From NCBI GenBank assembly GCA_044235645.1, contig JBIIHQ010000003.1, forward strand, positions 248,001-312,000: 64,000 nt of DNA, written 5' to 3'. A program made the translations under genes and the position numbers. Positions 26,742 through 36,128 of this stretch are shown here, in pieces. The stretch comes from OMIW01 sp044235645 (GTDB lineage: Bacteria > Bdellovibrionota_C > UBA2361 > OMIW01). A model generated the notes under the pieces. The model had not been told where the DNA came from, made no database searches, and saw nothing but the letters and a program-made list of their open reading frames with translations. Positions within the stretch are counted from its first letter, which is position 1, and every line of letters starts with the position of its first letter.

Positions 26742-26825
26742 TTGAGCACTTTGAGAGTTTTGAGGAAACACGGAGAATTTTCGTCGACTCCGACGAATCT
26801 GCAATCAAACTAACAAAGTGCTCAA
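26742..26825. terminator. Nested inverted repeats between convergent two-component genes
   Basis: A perfect 12 bp inverted repeat (TTGAGCACTTTG, 26742-26753; CAAAGTGCTCAA, 26814-26825) encloses a second perfect 7 bp hairpin (TTCGTCG 26780-26786, CGACGAA 26791-26797, loop ACTC). No T run follows either arm at once; GTGAAATCATTTTTCAC comes just after. It may be a bidirectional terminator or a structured RNA. Confidence 0.45.
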
Positions 26826-26871
26826 CGTGAAATCATTTTTCACCACCCTGCGACGTCGGACCTTTTTCCCC

Positions 26872-28764
26872 CTAAAACTTTGAATCAACCGTTTCGAATC
26901 CTTCAACGATCCGGTGAACTTCCCTCTCAATATCATCAAGATTCCCGGCAAGTGTGGTGGTCTCGCCGCGTTTAATAGTGACTTCTGCATCGCGCGCCAT
27001 ATCAGAGAGAACTGGATAGCCGAGGAGCCCCGCCGAGCCAGCTATCTTATGAACCTGTTCCCGAATCTCCGCCCACCCCGAGCGGGCCTCTGCTTCGCGG
27101 ATGACCGCGACCGTTTTTTCAAGGCTAGAGACGAATCTATGTCGAATCTCGTGAAGACGCCCCTCTGTGGATGCCCCCTTTCCGACAGCGACTCTCACCG
27201 CCCCATCATCGAAGCCAATCCCAACAGGATGCGACACTCCTTGCGCGAGTCGAGCTGAAACTGTCCGAAGAAAATCTTGCACCCGAAAGGGCTTTGTCAA
27301 ATACGCATCCGCTCCAGCTCTGATACAGGCATCGACCTCTTCTTCGAATGCATGCGCCGAAAGCGCTAGTATCGGCGCCTCTATGTTCCTTGCACGAAGT
27401 TCTCGTATCGCTGAGAGCCCATCCATCCCGGGCAGACCGATGTCCATTAGAATCACCTGAAACCGCTCTCCATCGTCAATAAGCCGAAGACACTCTTCAG
27501 CAGTTGGCGCAATCTCTACCGAGAGGCCCAAATCCTCCAAAAGAAGGCCAATATACCGAGCAGAATCGACCGCATCTTCGACCAAGAGCACGTGGCCATT
27601 GAGTCGAGAGGTTCCTCCTCCGATATCGCTGACCTGTTCCTCAATCACTGGTCGGAGGGGAAGTAAAATTCGAAATGTCGACCCGACCCCCATTTCACTC
27701 TCGACTGAGATGTACCCCCCCATCCTGCGGACGATCGACTGCGCGACAAAAAGTCCGAGGCCGACCCCTGGTGTATCACGACTTGCAACATCTTCGGTCC
27801 GAGAGAACTCTTGAAAGAGAACCCGACGTCCTGCCTCCGAGAGCCCCCGTCCGGTGTCTGAGACAGCGAACTCAAGTTGCCCCTCACCTTCACGCCAAAC
27901 CGACAGCGTCACTTGGCCCCTTTCAGTATACTTCACCGCGTTGACTATCAGATTAACCAACACCTGGGTCAAACGAGTGACATCACCCACGAACCGCTTG
28001 GGAACATCTCCCCGAACCTGGACGGAATAGGTGAGCCCTTTTGCCGATGCTTGAAGATCCGCAACGGCATTCACTAGCTCAAGCACTTCATGAAGATATA
28101 CCGGACCCTCATGCAGCCTGAATTCTCCCCCCTCGAGCTGCGATGAGGTAAGCACATTATCGAGGAGGGCCAAAAGGAAACGACCGTTATTTTGGAGTGC
28201 TCGGACAAATTCCGCTGTCTGATCTTTTTTGTATTGACCATCCGCCAGCAACTGAGAAAAACCGAGAATAGAGACAAGAGGTGTCCTAATCTCATGGCTC
28301 ATACGGGCAAGGAATCTCGATTTTGCATCTCCCTCCTCCCATGCTCGATGCTCGGCAAGGCGGAGCTTTGTTATGAGATGGCGCCGACTCCAGGCACGCG
28401 CAAGCAGGTACCCTAGCTGATCGCGATCAACCTCCCACTTAGCAAAAAAATCTTGCAACCCCTGGCGCATGGAAGCCAAAATGTCTTCGCGGAACCGCCT
28501 CTCGCCGAATGCAATAACTGGAAATGCCTCTAATAAACCTGAAAAGGAATCGAGACCGCTCGGTCCACCAATCGCCGGATTATCTATGTCTATCAGAATG
28601 AGATCGGTCGTATCATCCCCACCCGCCATCGCCCGCAATTCTCCAGGATGGACAACTCGGCGAACCAGAACATCCGCATGATGCCACCGAAGCAGCTCGG
28701 TGACGCGGTAAAAATCCTCATCGTTCTCCTCAAACAACACGACGTAGAATGATGAGATCAACAT
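26872..28764 (-). CDS. Hybrid histidine kinase with N-terminal receiver-like, HisKA, HATPase, receiver and Hpt domains
   Basis: About 630 residues. Domains in order: a receiver-like N-terminal domain (FEENDEDF as acidic pocket, LILIDIDNP, FFAKWE); a HisKA with phosphorylated histidine in MSHEIRTPL; a HATPase with NLIVNAVKYTE, DTGRG and GVGLGLFVA; a true receiver (LLVEDAVDS, ILMDIGLPGMDG, TKPFR); and an Hpt with HKIAGSAG. No membrane segment is present, so it is cytoplasmic. The set allows a four-step phosphorelay, and the adjacent single receiver is a candidate output. The ATG at 28764 (MLISSFY) is preferred; an in-frame TTG at 28830 would extend it by 22 residues. It starts just after the CCA-adding enzyme gene. 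Confidence 0.9.
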   Translation of the reverse strand: MLISSFYVVLFEENDEDFYRVTELLRWHHADVLVRRVVHPGELRAMAGGDDTTDLILIDIDNPAIGGPSGLDSFSGLLEAFPVIAFGERRFREDILASMRQGLQDFFAKWEVDRDQLGYLLARAWSRRHLITKLRLAEHRAWEEGDAKSRFLARMSHEIRTPLVSILGFSQLLADGQYKKDQTAEFVRALQNNGRFLLALLDNVLTSSQLEGGEFRLHEGPVYLHEVLELVNAVADLQASAKGLTYSVQVRGDVPKRFVGDVTRLTQVLVNLIVNAVKYTERGQVTLSVWREGEGQLEFAVSDTGRGLSEAGRRVLFQEFSRTEDVASRDTPGVGLGLFVAQSIVRRMGGYISVESEMGVGSTFRILLPLRPVIEEQVSDIGGGTSRLNGHVLLVEDAVDSARYIGLLLEDLGLSVEIAPTAEECLRLIDDGERFQVILMDIGLPGMDGLSAIRELRARNIEAPILALSAHAFEEEVDACIRAGADAYLTKPFRVQDFLRTVSARLAQGVSHPVGIGFDDGAVRVAVGKGASTEGRLHEIRHRFVSSLEKTVAVIREAEARSGWAEIREQVHKIAGSAGLLGYPVLSDMARDAEVTIKRGETTTLAGNLDDIEREVHRIVEGFETVDSKF

Positions 28765-28836
28765 AGAGGCATCCTCTGAATTCCACACCACCCCATTCCT
28801 GTCCTCCAAGCTCCCGCCCGGAAGAGCCAAGGAAGA

Positions 28837-29955
28837 TCAATATTCCGAATCCTGTATCCTCGTTATACCTCTCTTTGGCCCAATCGCCACCTCCTTTTCG
28901 ATATTCTCGCCTGTTAGTCCACTCAATGCGATTTTTGCACGCGCACTGAGCGCGGCAGAATCCGCACATCCTACTAATAAATCTATCTCTTGATACATCG
29001 TCTCTATATCTCGTCGACGCCTCTGAAGCGCAGATTCAATACGAGAACTCCGTATCATTCCAGCCCAAAAGAGCAACCACTGGATGATGTGCCACCATTC
29101 AGTAGCAGTTACCCTCTTCCGTACGGGCAACAATCGTTGGATGGCTCCCGAGATTTGCTCCCCACGGGAGGCATCAATACCGAGAAACAATCCGAGAAGA
29201 CCACTCTCGAGCGCCCAATTTATTGCTGGGATCGGATCGCTCTCGGTCACGATTTTTCGAATCTCCTGCAGAATTCGATTTGCCGAGACAATCTCCCGGT
29301 CAAGCTGCTGAATGGTTGTAAAAAAAGCCCGCTCAGTATCTGGGCACAGCACCGCGTTACATCGAGCACCGTATCTTATGGCCCGAAAAAGTCTGGTAGG
29401 GTCGTCAAAAAAACTCCCAGGGTGCAACATGCGCACAACACCTTCGCGCAAATCCGCTCGACCACCAAGAGGATCGAGCACCTGTCCCTCCATGTCATCA
29501 AGAGATATTTCTCCTCGGAGATATCCCACAATCACGTTCAACGGGAGAGCCATGGCATTAATCGTAAAATCCCGTCGAAGAAGATCGTCGGATAGTGATC
29601 CTCGGGTCACGGTGGGAAGATCGCCGGCCCGTTCATATCTCTCGCTCCGCGCTGTCACCAGGTCGATCTCAAATGGAAAATCAGGGCGAATTATCTTTGC
29701 CGTTAAAAATCGGTCAAAAAGCTCTAATCGGCCTCCAACGTGCGGAGCGACAATACGGCCTATTTCTCTTGCATCCCCTTCAATGACGATATCAACATCC
29801 TGAAAAAGAGCCGATAAATCGCCCCTCGAGAGGAGATCTCGTACGACACCACCCACAACATAACCTTGCCCGCCGGCACTGTGTGCTACATCTTCAACTG
29901 TCGTCATAATCGCCGCTATGACGTCGCCAATCTCGGCTTGATGATCACTAGTCAT
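28837..29955 (-). CDS. CCA-adding/poly(A) polymerase-family nucleotidyltransferase
   Basis: A class II nucleotidyltransferase that repairs tRNA 3-prime ends or polyadenylates RNA. Motif GGVVRD (35-40) and the metal-binding DVD (53-55) are followed by FEIDLVTARSERY, RRDFTINAMAL and DPTRLFRAIRYGAR, the head and neck blocks. Length 372 is short for bacterial CCA enzymes, and no HD domain is visible. One of the two tRNA genes here (tRNA-Gln) lacks an encoded CCA, so CCA addition is needed. The ATG is preceded by GAGGAGG. Confidence 0.9.
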   Translation of the reverse strand: MTSDHQAEIGDVIAAIMTTVEDVAHSAGGQGYVVGGVVRDLLSRGDLSALFQDVDIVIEGDAREIGRIVAPHVGGRLELFDRFLTAKIIRPDFPFEIDLVTARSERYERAGDLPTVTRGSLSDDLLRRDFTINAMALPLNVIVGYLRGEISLDDMEGQVLDPLGGRADLREGVVRMLHPGSFFDDPTRLFRAIRYGARCNAVLCPDTERAFFTTIQQLDREIVSANRILQEIRKIVTESDPIPAINWALESGLLGLFLGIDASRGEQISGAIQRLLPVRKRVTATEWWHIIQWLLFWAGMIRSSRIESALQRRRRDIETMYQEIDLLVGCADSAALSARAKIALSGLTGENIEKEVAIGPKRGITRIQDSEY

Positions 29956-29976
29956 TCACCTCCTCACGAGATCCAA

Positions 29977-31296
29977 CTACTGGGTGTGCGATGTGGCCCG
30001 AGAAAAATCCTCTATCCCATCCGCGATACCCCGAGCAATCATCTCCCGAAACTGCTCTTCTGCAAGAAGCGCAGCATCATCTCGATTATCGATAAAGAAG
30101 AGTTCAAGGAGAACGCACGGCATGTGGGCTCCAACGAGCACGAAGAAAGGGGCTTTTTTAACCCCCAAATCACGGAGGCCAGACCCCTGCCATCTGTTCG
30201 GTGCTCGGACCGATCGATTGATGCTTTGATGAACGGAGTGGGCGAGAACAACCGAGTCCTCCATTTTACTCGCCTGCACGAGCGAACTCAGCATCAATGC
30301 GAGGTCAGAATCTTCGCGATTACCCGCCAGCGATACTAGCGCATTCTCGCGCTCTGCCAAAGCACGCGACGCAGCATCATCGGCATTATCAAGATAATAC
30401 GTCGCAAGTCCACGCGGTCGATGATCGGTCGAGGCGTTCGTGTGCAGGCTGACAAAAAGGACAGCCCCCCGCTCATTGGCGAGCCGAGTCCGTTCTGACA
30501 ACGGCAATGCAACGTCTGACTCCCTCGTCAGAAAAACCGAAAAGTTTCCCCGTTGCTCAATCAGTGCCGCTGCCCGCTTTGCAATCAAAAGTACCACCTC
30601 TTTCTCCGTTCGGCCCCGAGGTCCAACCGCCCCGCGATCCTCTCCCCCGTGACCGGGGTCGAGGACTACAACCTGTTTGCGCTTGCTGCGATCACCCCCC
30701 CCCAACGGCATCACTGATTGATATGGCCGGGCAAAACTCTTCTCAAAAGAGCGCGCTGTGCGAGCGTGTTCGGACCGTGGAAAGAGATTCTCGACCTCGC
30801 GGGCTATCTCCTGAGCCCGCTTCTCATTGCCGAGGCGCCACTCGACCTGCGCCAGGATAAGTTTTACCGCTGCAAGACTCGATGAGTTTCGGTACCGCTC
30901 TTCAACTTCGCGCACGAGGAAACGAACCTTAGCGGCTGCCCCCGCATCTGCGGTCATCCTATGAATATCATCCCACAAGATCGTCGCGTTCAGGAATGCC
31001 TGCTCAACGAGAGGAGCGTCCGAACCAAGACGAGCACACCGTTCAAGCTCCTCGGCCACAGTTCGGCGTTGACGAGCACTATCATGGGGGCTGCCATCCT
31101 GAATATCCCCCCCCGCCCGCAACGAGATCACATGAGCCAAAAGAGGTGAAAGATTACACGACGGCTTTTCCGCCCTCAGAATGTGGGGGTTCAGAACTAG
31201 GATGATGAGTGGCAGGAGCCCCGTCCTCAAAAAGATGAAAAACCGCGGAGCGAATGCCCTCGGTCGAACGAAGAGTAAGCGGAAAAGCGAGGCCAT
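29977..31296 (-). CDS. N-acetylmuramoyl-L-alanine amidase (AmiC type)
   Basis: This exported peptidoglycan hydrolase has 439 residues. An N-terminal signal or anchor (about 20-37, FIFLRTGLLPLIILVL) is followed by a helical region with TPR-like character (residues 80-175) and an Amidase_3 domain from about 209. Zinc ligands are H216 (DPGHGG), the glutamate in EKEVVL and the histidine in SLHTNA; the catalytic glutamate is in LLELFF. It cleaves the amide between MurNAc and the stem peptide, typically in daughter-cell separation. The AMIN domain of classical AmiC is not recognised. It is followed by the CCA-adding enzyme, 21 bp away. Confidence 0.92.
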   Translation of the reverse strand: MASLFRLLFVRPRAFAPRFFIFLRTGLLPLIILVLNPHILRAEKPSCNLSPLLAHVISLRAGGDIQDGSPHDSARQRRTVAEELERCARLGSDAPLVEQAFLNATILWDDIHRMTADAGAAAKVRFLVREVEERYRNSSSLAAVKLILAQVEWRLGNEKRAQEIAREVENLFPRSEHARTARSFEKSFARPYQSVMPLGGGDRSKRKQVVVLDPGHGGEDRGAVGPRGRTEKEVVLLIAKRAAALIEQRGNFSVFLTRESDVALPLSERTRLANERGAVLFVSLHTNASTDHRPRGLATYYLDNADDAASRALAERENALVSLAGNREDSDLALMLSSLVQASKMEDSVVLAHSVHQSINRSVRAPNRWQGSGLRDLGVKKAPFFVLVGAHMPCVLLELFFIDNRDDAALLAEEQFREMIARGIADGIEDFSRATSHTQ

Positions 31297-31437
31297 TGAG
31301 AGAAGCCTTTCTCAAACCTAATGAAGGAATCGCGAACCTTCAACGGATTCAGAATAAATCTCTCCGGTGCGAGCGTTCGCATCAAGCAGAGGAATTATCG
31401 ATTTACGAAGCCGAGCAAGATAACAATCGCACACAAG

Positions 31438-34164
31438 CTACGAGGGCGTTGAGAAAGTCTCCCACGCACGCCCTTCTCCCCCCTCATTGTCACCCTGATT
31501 CATCATACTTCGCAACTCATACAGATACTCCAGCGCCTGACGGGGTGTACAATCATCCAAATCAAAAGACTCAACCCGCTCCCTCAATCGAAGCAATCGA
31601 TTATCAACCGGGCGGGGTGGAGGAACAAAATTAAAAAACGAGGGTTGCTCATTCTCGCTCATACGCCGACTCTGACCAACCCGCTTCGTCGCCCCCCCTC
31701 TCTGATCTCCCTTGGGAGCAGCCCCGCTTAAAACCTCCTGAGCCCGTCGAAGCAGCGCTTCAGGGAGACCCGCTCGCTGCGCGACCTGCAATCCGTACGA
31801 TCGTCCGGCAGCCCCCCCAACGATCTCATGGGTGAAAAAAACAGCATCTCCCCGCTCAATCGCCCCTACTGAAAGATTTATCATCGAGCCACGCTCTTCA
31901 GCGACGATCGTCAGCGGGTGGAAATGAGTAGCAAATAGCGTCCGACTCCGACAGGTATCGCAGACCCACTCAAGAATCGCCTGTGCGAGCGCCTCTCCAT
32001 CGATAGTTGAAGTACCACGACCGATCTCATCAATAAGTATCAGCGACAATGGAGTCGCACCATGGACTATTGCCGCCGCTTCCCTCATCTCAACCATGAA
32101 GGTCGACTCCCCAGCAAAGAGGTCATCCGAGGCACCTACGCGCGCAAACACTTTATCCACAATCCCGATCCGCGCCCGCTCAGCTGGTACAAAAGATCCT
32201 ATCTGCGCCATGATTACCATCAATGCAGCTTGGCGGAGATACGTTGATTTACCCCCCATATTCGGCCCCGTGATAACCGCACATCGGGTGCTGTTGCCGT
32301 CAATGTCGAGAGAGTTCGCGACGTATCGATTGCCGAGGAGTGATGCGACAACTGGGTGTTTGCCCTTCTCGATCGAGAGCACTGGCTCGCGAACAACCTC
32401 GGGACGAACTAATCGGTGACTGCGCGCAACAAGGCTCAATGACATCAACACATCAAGCTCTGCAATCGCCCGCGACAGCTGTCGCAACTGTTCAGTCCAG
32501 GGAATCAGCCGTTCTCGAAACTCCCGATAGAGCCTTTCCTCGAGCTCACAAATGCGTTCGGACGCCCCCAGAATCTCATGTTCAAGCTCCTTGAGCTGCT
32601 GAACGACAAACCTCTCTGCCTGAGCAACCGACTGCCGCCGTACGTACTCTTCCGGAATTATCTGCGCTTTCGTGGTAGGAATTTCAATGAAATAGCCCAG
32701 AAGATTGTTATACTTAATCTTTAGTGTTCCAATCCCAGTCCGCTCGCGCTCTCCCCGCTCGAACGCTGCAATCTGAGATTTTCCATTATCCCGCAGCTCC
32801 CTGAGACGGTCGAGCTCTTCCACAACGCCCTCGCGAACGATCCCTCCCTCTGATAGATGATGTGGCGGATCTTCCGCCAGAAAGTGCGTCAAGAGATCGC
32901 GACAACGCACCGAGACCGTCGCCAGCTCGAAAAGTCGCTGCAATCGCTCAGGAAGATCTCCCTCTGCACTGATACAATCAAGCACCGGAGGTAGCTCAAC
33001 CAGCAGGTTTCTCAGTGCTCCTAGCTCCTTCGGAGTAACCACTCGAACAGTGAGCCGAGTCGCAAGCCGCTCGACATCGAGAGCTCGACTAAATAATCCC
33101 TGGAGCGCTCGCACCCCCTCCCCTCGCTCGCACCACGCGGCGACGGCATCGAGCCGCGATTCAATCTCTTCGGCTGACGTGGTCGGATTGAGTATCCAAC
33201 TCCGCAAAAGTCGCCATCCGGCCCCACAGCTCGTCTCATCAAGGTAATCGAGAAGAGTTCCCCGGGTCGATCCATCCTTGGCTGAGGCTACAAGCTCTAA
33301 ACTACTCCGGGTCGCGGGATCGATGCCCATTACCTCCTGGTAGGTGAGCGGTCGTACTTCACGAATAGCCTGACCGACATCAAGGGTGGTCTCTTCAAGC
33401 CAGTGGAGAAGCAGCCAACAGCTTCGGCGAGCACGCGGGCTGACAACCGCCACACCGGCAATCCCTCCGAAACGCTCGCCCTCAAGGAAGCTGGTCCCCC
33501 GCCACCGAATAGGAGTCGGGACAACCCGCTCAAGCGTGCGAACCCATCCAGTACGAGCATCCAGTGGCCTATCACCACACCTATCACACACGATGACCTC
33601 GGCCGGCATGAGGCGAGCGATCTCCGCCACAACCTCCTCGGCAGTCACTCCATCGCGAATCCACACAACTCCACTCTGAACATCGGAGAACGCGATGGCA
33701 CCCGTCGCTAAAAAAGTCCCCGAGGCAGATGATTCGAAGAATATGGCTGCCACTCCTTCCCGAGCAGTCCTTCCTTGAGCCCCCCCCAAAAGTCGCACCC
33801 CGGGAGTCACAATCCGCTCAAGCTCTCGAGGCACCATCCCCTTCGTAACGTGCGAGGATGGAACCGTCTGGCTAACAATCGCGACCGAAAATCCTTGGTC
33901 TACCAATCTATCGAGATATCCATCGATGACACCGATTGGAACACCGCACATCGGCACCGGCTCGGCGCTCGATTTATCTCGAGAAGTGAGGGTGAGGTTG
34001 AGAGCACGGGAGATAACCACCGCGTCATCAAAAAAAACCTCGTAGAAATCACCAACCTGAAAGAAAAGAAGGCACTCCGGATACTGCGTCTTATAATCGC
34101 AGTACTGACGAAGCATGGGGGGAAGGGTTTCTGTTAATTCTGGAATGCCAGTCATCAGATTCAT
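31438..34164 (-). CDS. mutS: DNA mismatch repair protein MutS
   Basis: A 908-residue MutS with the mismatch-binding N-terminus (LFFQVGDFYEVFFDDA, the FxE motif in a divergent setting), connector, lever and clamp regions. The C-terminal ABC ATPase has Walker A GPNMGGKST, signature region STFMVEM, Walker B LILIDEIGRGTS and the histidine FATHFH. Length is near the usual 850-900. It recognises mismatches and recruits MutL; no mutL is in the window. The amidase gene follows 141 bp downstream on the same strand. Confidence 0.98.
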   Translation of the reverse strand: MNLMTGIPELTETLPPMLRQYCDYKTQYPECLLFFQVGDFYEVFFDDAVVISRALNLTLTSRDKSSAEPVPMCGVPIGVIDGYLDRLVDQGFSVAIVSQTVPSSHVTKGMVPRELERIVTPGVRLLGGAQGRTAREGVAAIFFESSASGTFLATGAIAFSDVQSGVVWIRDGVTAEEVVAEIARLMPAEVIVCDRCGDRPLDARTGWVRTLERVVPTPIRWRGTSFLEGERFGGIAGVAVVSPRARRSCWLLLHWLEETTLDVGQAIREVRPLTYQEVMGIDPATRSSLELVASAKDGSTRGTLLDYLDETSCGAGWRLLRSWILNPTTSAEEIESRLDAVAAWCERGEGVRALQGLFSRALDVERLATRLTVRVVTPKELGALRNLLVELPPVLDCISAEGDLPERLQRLFELATVSVRCRDLLTHFLAEDPPHHLSEGGIVREGVVEELDRLRELRDNGKSQIAAFERGERERTGIGTLKIKYNNLLGYFIEIPTTKAQIIPEEYVRRQSVAQAERFVVQQLKELEHEILGASERICELEERLYREFRERLIPWTEQLRQLSRAIAELDVLMSLSLVARSHRLVRPEVVREPVLSIEKGKHPVVASLLGNRYVANSLDIDGNSTRCAVITGPNMGGKSTYLRQAALMVIMAQIGSFVPAERARIGIVDKVFARVGASDDLFAGESTFMVEMREAAAIVHGATPLSLILIDEIGRGTSTIDGEALAQAILEWVCDTCRSRTLFATHFHPLTIVAEERGSMINLSVGAIERGDAVFFTHEIVGGAAGRSYGLQVAQRAGLPEALLRRAQEVLSGAAPKGDQRGGATKRVGQSRRMSENEQPSFFNFVPPPRPVDNRLLRLRERVESFDLDDCTPRQALEYLYELRSMMNQGDNEGGEGRAWETFSTPS

Positions 34165-34205
34165 CTGGGGCTTCTGGACAACCAGTCAAAGGAGATGTTG
34201 TTTTT

Positions 34206-34231
34206 GAGGGAGGAGGCTCCCCTCCTCCCTC
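34206..34231 (-). terminator. Strong hairpin just after the rpsA stop
   Basis: A perfect 11 bp stem (GAGGGAGGAGG, 34206-34216; CCTCCTCCCTC, 34221-34231) with a four-base loop sits 9 bp past the rpsA stop. No T run follows on the minus strand (it continues with AAAAAC), so it may be a weak terminator or a 3-prime end stabiliser between rpsA and mutS. Confidence 0.5.
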
Positions 34232-34240
34232 GTTTCTCGA

Positions 34241-35971
34241 TTAGGAGTCAGATCCAGCATCAAGCTTTTGACGGAGGAGATCTCCAAAGGTAACGGCGGT
34301 TCCAGAATCCTCCATGAATTCTGCGAACTGCTCCTTCTCCTGCCGCTTCTTGATAGCCTTGATGCTCAGGCTAATACGACGCTCGTCCCTGTCAATATTG
34401 GTGACCTCTGCCTCAATATCCTGACCAACCTGGTAGACCGAAGACGTTTCCGTACCCCGTGGCACATCAAGCTGTGAATTATGGATTAACCCCTCGATTC
34501 CATCTTCAATCTCGACAAAAAGACCAAAGTCGGTGATTGATTTAATTGCCCCCTTAATGCGAACTCCAAGAGGATACCGCTGGGCAATGGTCTCCCAAGG
34601 ATCGGACTCAAGCTGCTTGATGCCAAGGCTGAGCCTTTCATTGTCAGCATCAACATCGAGGACAATCGCTTCGATCTCATCTCCCTTCTTGAAGAGGTCG
34701 TGAATTTCCTTCGGATCCTTGATTCGCTTCGTCCACGAGAAGTCGGAAACGTGCACCAAGCCGTCGATACCATCCTCAACTCCGACAAAGATACCGAATT
34801 CGGTAATCGACCGGACCTTCCCACGGATACGGGAGCCGACCGGATGCCGACTACCGAGGTCAATCCACGGGTTCGCCATCAACTGCTTGAGGCCGAGACT
34901 GATCCGCTGTTGACCCTGATCGATACCTAGCACGACCGCTTCGACCTTATCACCCTCGCTCACTATTTTGGACGGATGCTTGACCTTCTTCGTCCAGCTC
35001 ATTTCGGAGACATGGATCAACCCCTCCACCCCTTCTTCAAGCTCGACGAACGCCCCATAGTCGGTAACACTCACGACCTTGCCACTTACCTTGCTCCCCA
35101 CTGGGAACCGCTCGTGCACGGTCTGCCATGGATCGGTTGTTAACTGCTTCATGCCGAGACTGACTCGCTCACGATCACGATCGTACTTCAATACGACGAC
35201 CGGGAGCACCTGACCAACAGAGAGCTTGTCGGAAGGATGACCAACCCGACCCCACGAAATGTCGGTAATGTGCAGAAGCCCGTCGATACCGCCGAGATCG
35301 ATGAACGCGCCATAATCGGTGATATTCTTCACCGTCCCCTCCATCACCACTCCCTCGGAGAGGTGCTTGAGAGTTTCACCGCGAAGCTGATCACGCTCCG
35401 ACATCAGCACGGTTCGTCGCGAAAGAACGATATTCCCCTTCTCTCGGGTGACCTTCAAGACCTTAAAATCATGCGTTTCGCCGAGGAACCGATCGAGATT
35501 GCGGTGCGGACGAATATCGACCTGCGAGCCCGGAAGAAACGCGGGAATCCCGATATCTACCTGCAATCCGCCCTTGACCTTCTGAACGATCGTCCCGCTG
35601 ATGGTGCCGTCTTCACGATAGGCCCGCTCTACGCCTTCCCAAATCCTCTTCTGATCTGCTCTCTCCTTCGAGAGAACCACCTGGCCCATATCATTCTCGA
35701 GGCTGAGGATGTAGACATCGCAGGTATCCCCGATTGCGACCACCGGCTTACCATCAGCACCTGCAAACTGCGCCAAGGGAACTGCGCCATCCGATTTAAA
35801 CCCGATATCAACCGTGGCAACCTCGCGATTAACCGCCACAACAGTGCCGGCAACGACCTTTCCGGGACGGATATTGGCTGCCTTACCTGAAAAGAGACGC
35901 TCAAACTCACTTGCGAATGACCCAACCTCTCCGGAGGCGGTCCCTGCTACATCACTGGAAGAAAATGTCAT
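34241..35971 (-). CDS. rpsA: 30S ribosomal protein S1
   Basis: This 576-residue protein holds six S1 RNA-binding repeats at roughly 39-107, 125-190, 208-278, 296-365, 382-452 and 469-540. The repeated signatures include GAFVELEEGVEGLIHVSEMSW and GIFVGVEDGIDGLVHVSDFSW-like runs. S1 helps the ribosome bind structured mRNA. Six repeats is the count in the proteobacterial long form. The ATG is followed by an acidic, Ser-rich N-terminus; cytidylate kinase lies upstream in the familiar cmk-rpsA order. Confidence 0.97.
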   Translation of the reverse strand: MTFSSSDVAGTASGEVGSFASEFERLFSGKAANIRPGKVVAGTVVAVNREVATVDIGFKSDGAVPLAQFAGADGKPVVAIGDTCDVYILSLENDMGQVVLSKERADQKRIWEGVERAYREDGTISGTIVQKVKGGLQVDIGIPAFLPGSQVDIRPHRNLDRFLGETHDFKVLKVTREKGNIVLSRRTVLMSERDQLRGETLKHLSEGVVMEGTVKNITDYGAFIDLGGIDGLLHITDISWGRVGHPSDKLSVGQVLPVVVLKYDRDRERVSLGMKQLTTDPWQTVHERFPVGSKVSGKVVSVTDYGAFVELEEGVEGLIHVSEMSWTKKVKHPSKIVSEGDKVEAVVLGIDQGQQRISLGLKQLMANPWIDLGSRHPVGSRIRGKVRSITEFGIFVGVEDGIDGLVHVSDFSWTKRIKDPKEIHDLFKKGDEIEAIVLDVDADNERLSLGIKQLESDPWETIAQRYPLGVRIKGAIKSITDFGLFVEIEDGIEGLIHNSQLDVPRGTETSSVYQVGQDIEAEVTNIDRDERRISLSIKAIKKRQEKEQFAEFMEDSGTAVTFGDLLRQKLDAGSDS

Positions 35972-36128
35972 AAAAATAATCGTTTTACTCGTGCCCCTCT
36001 CTCACCCTCGCTGGTTCATACCGACGGGGGAACGTTTTGGTGAGGAGGTCACAATCAAGGTTATCCAACGAGAACAGCTACCTTTCGGAAGAGACCCGAT
36101 GAGGCTTTTCTCCTCGGGCGTTCTTCCT

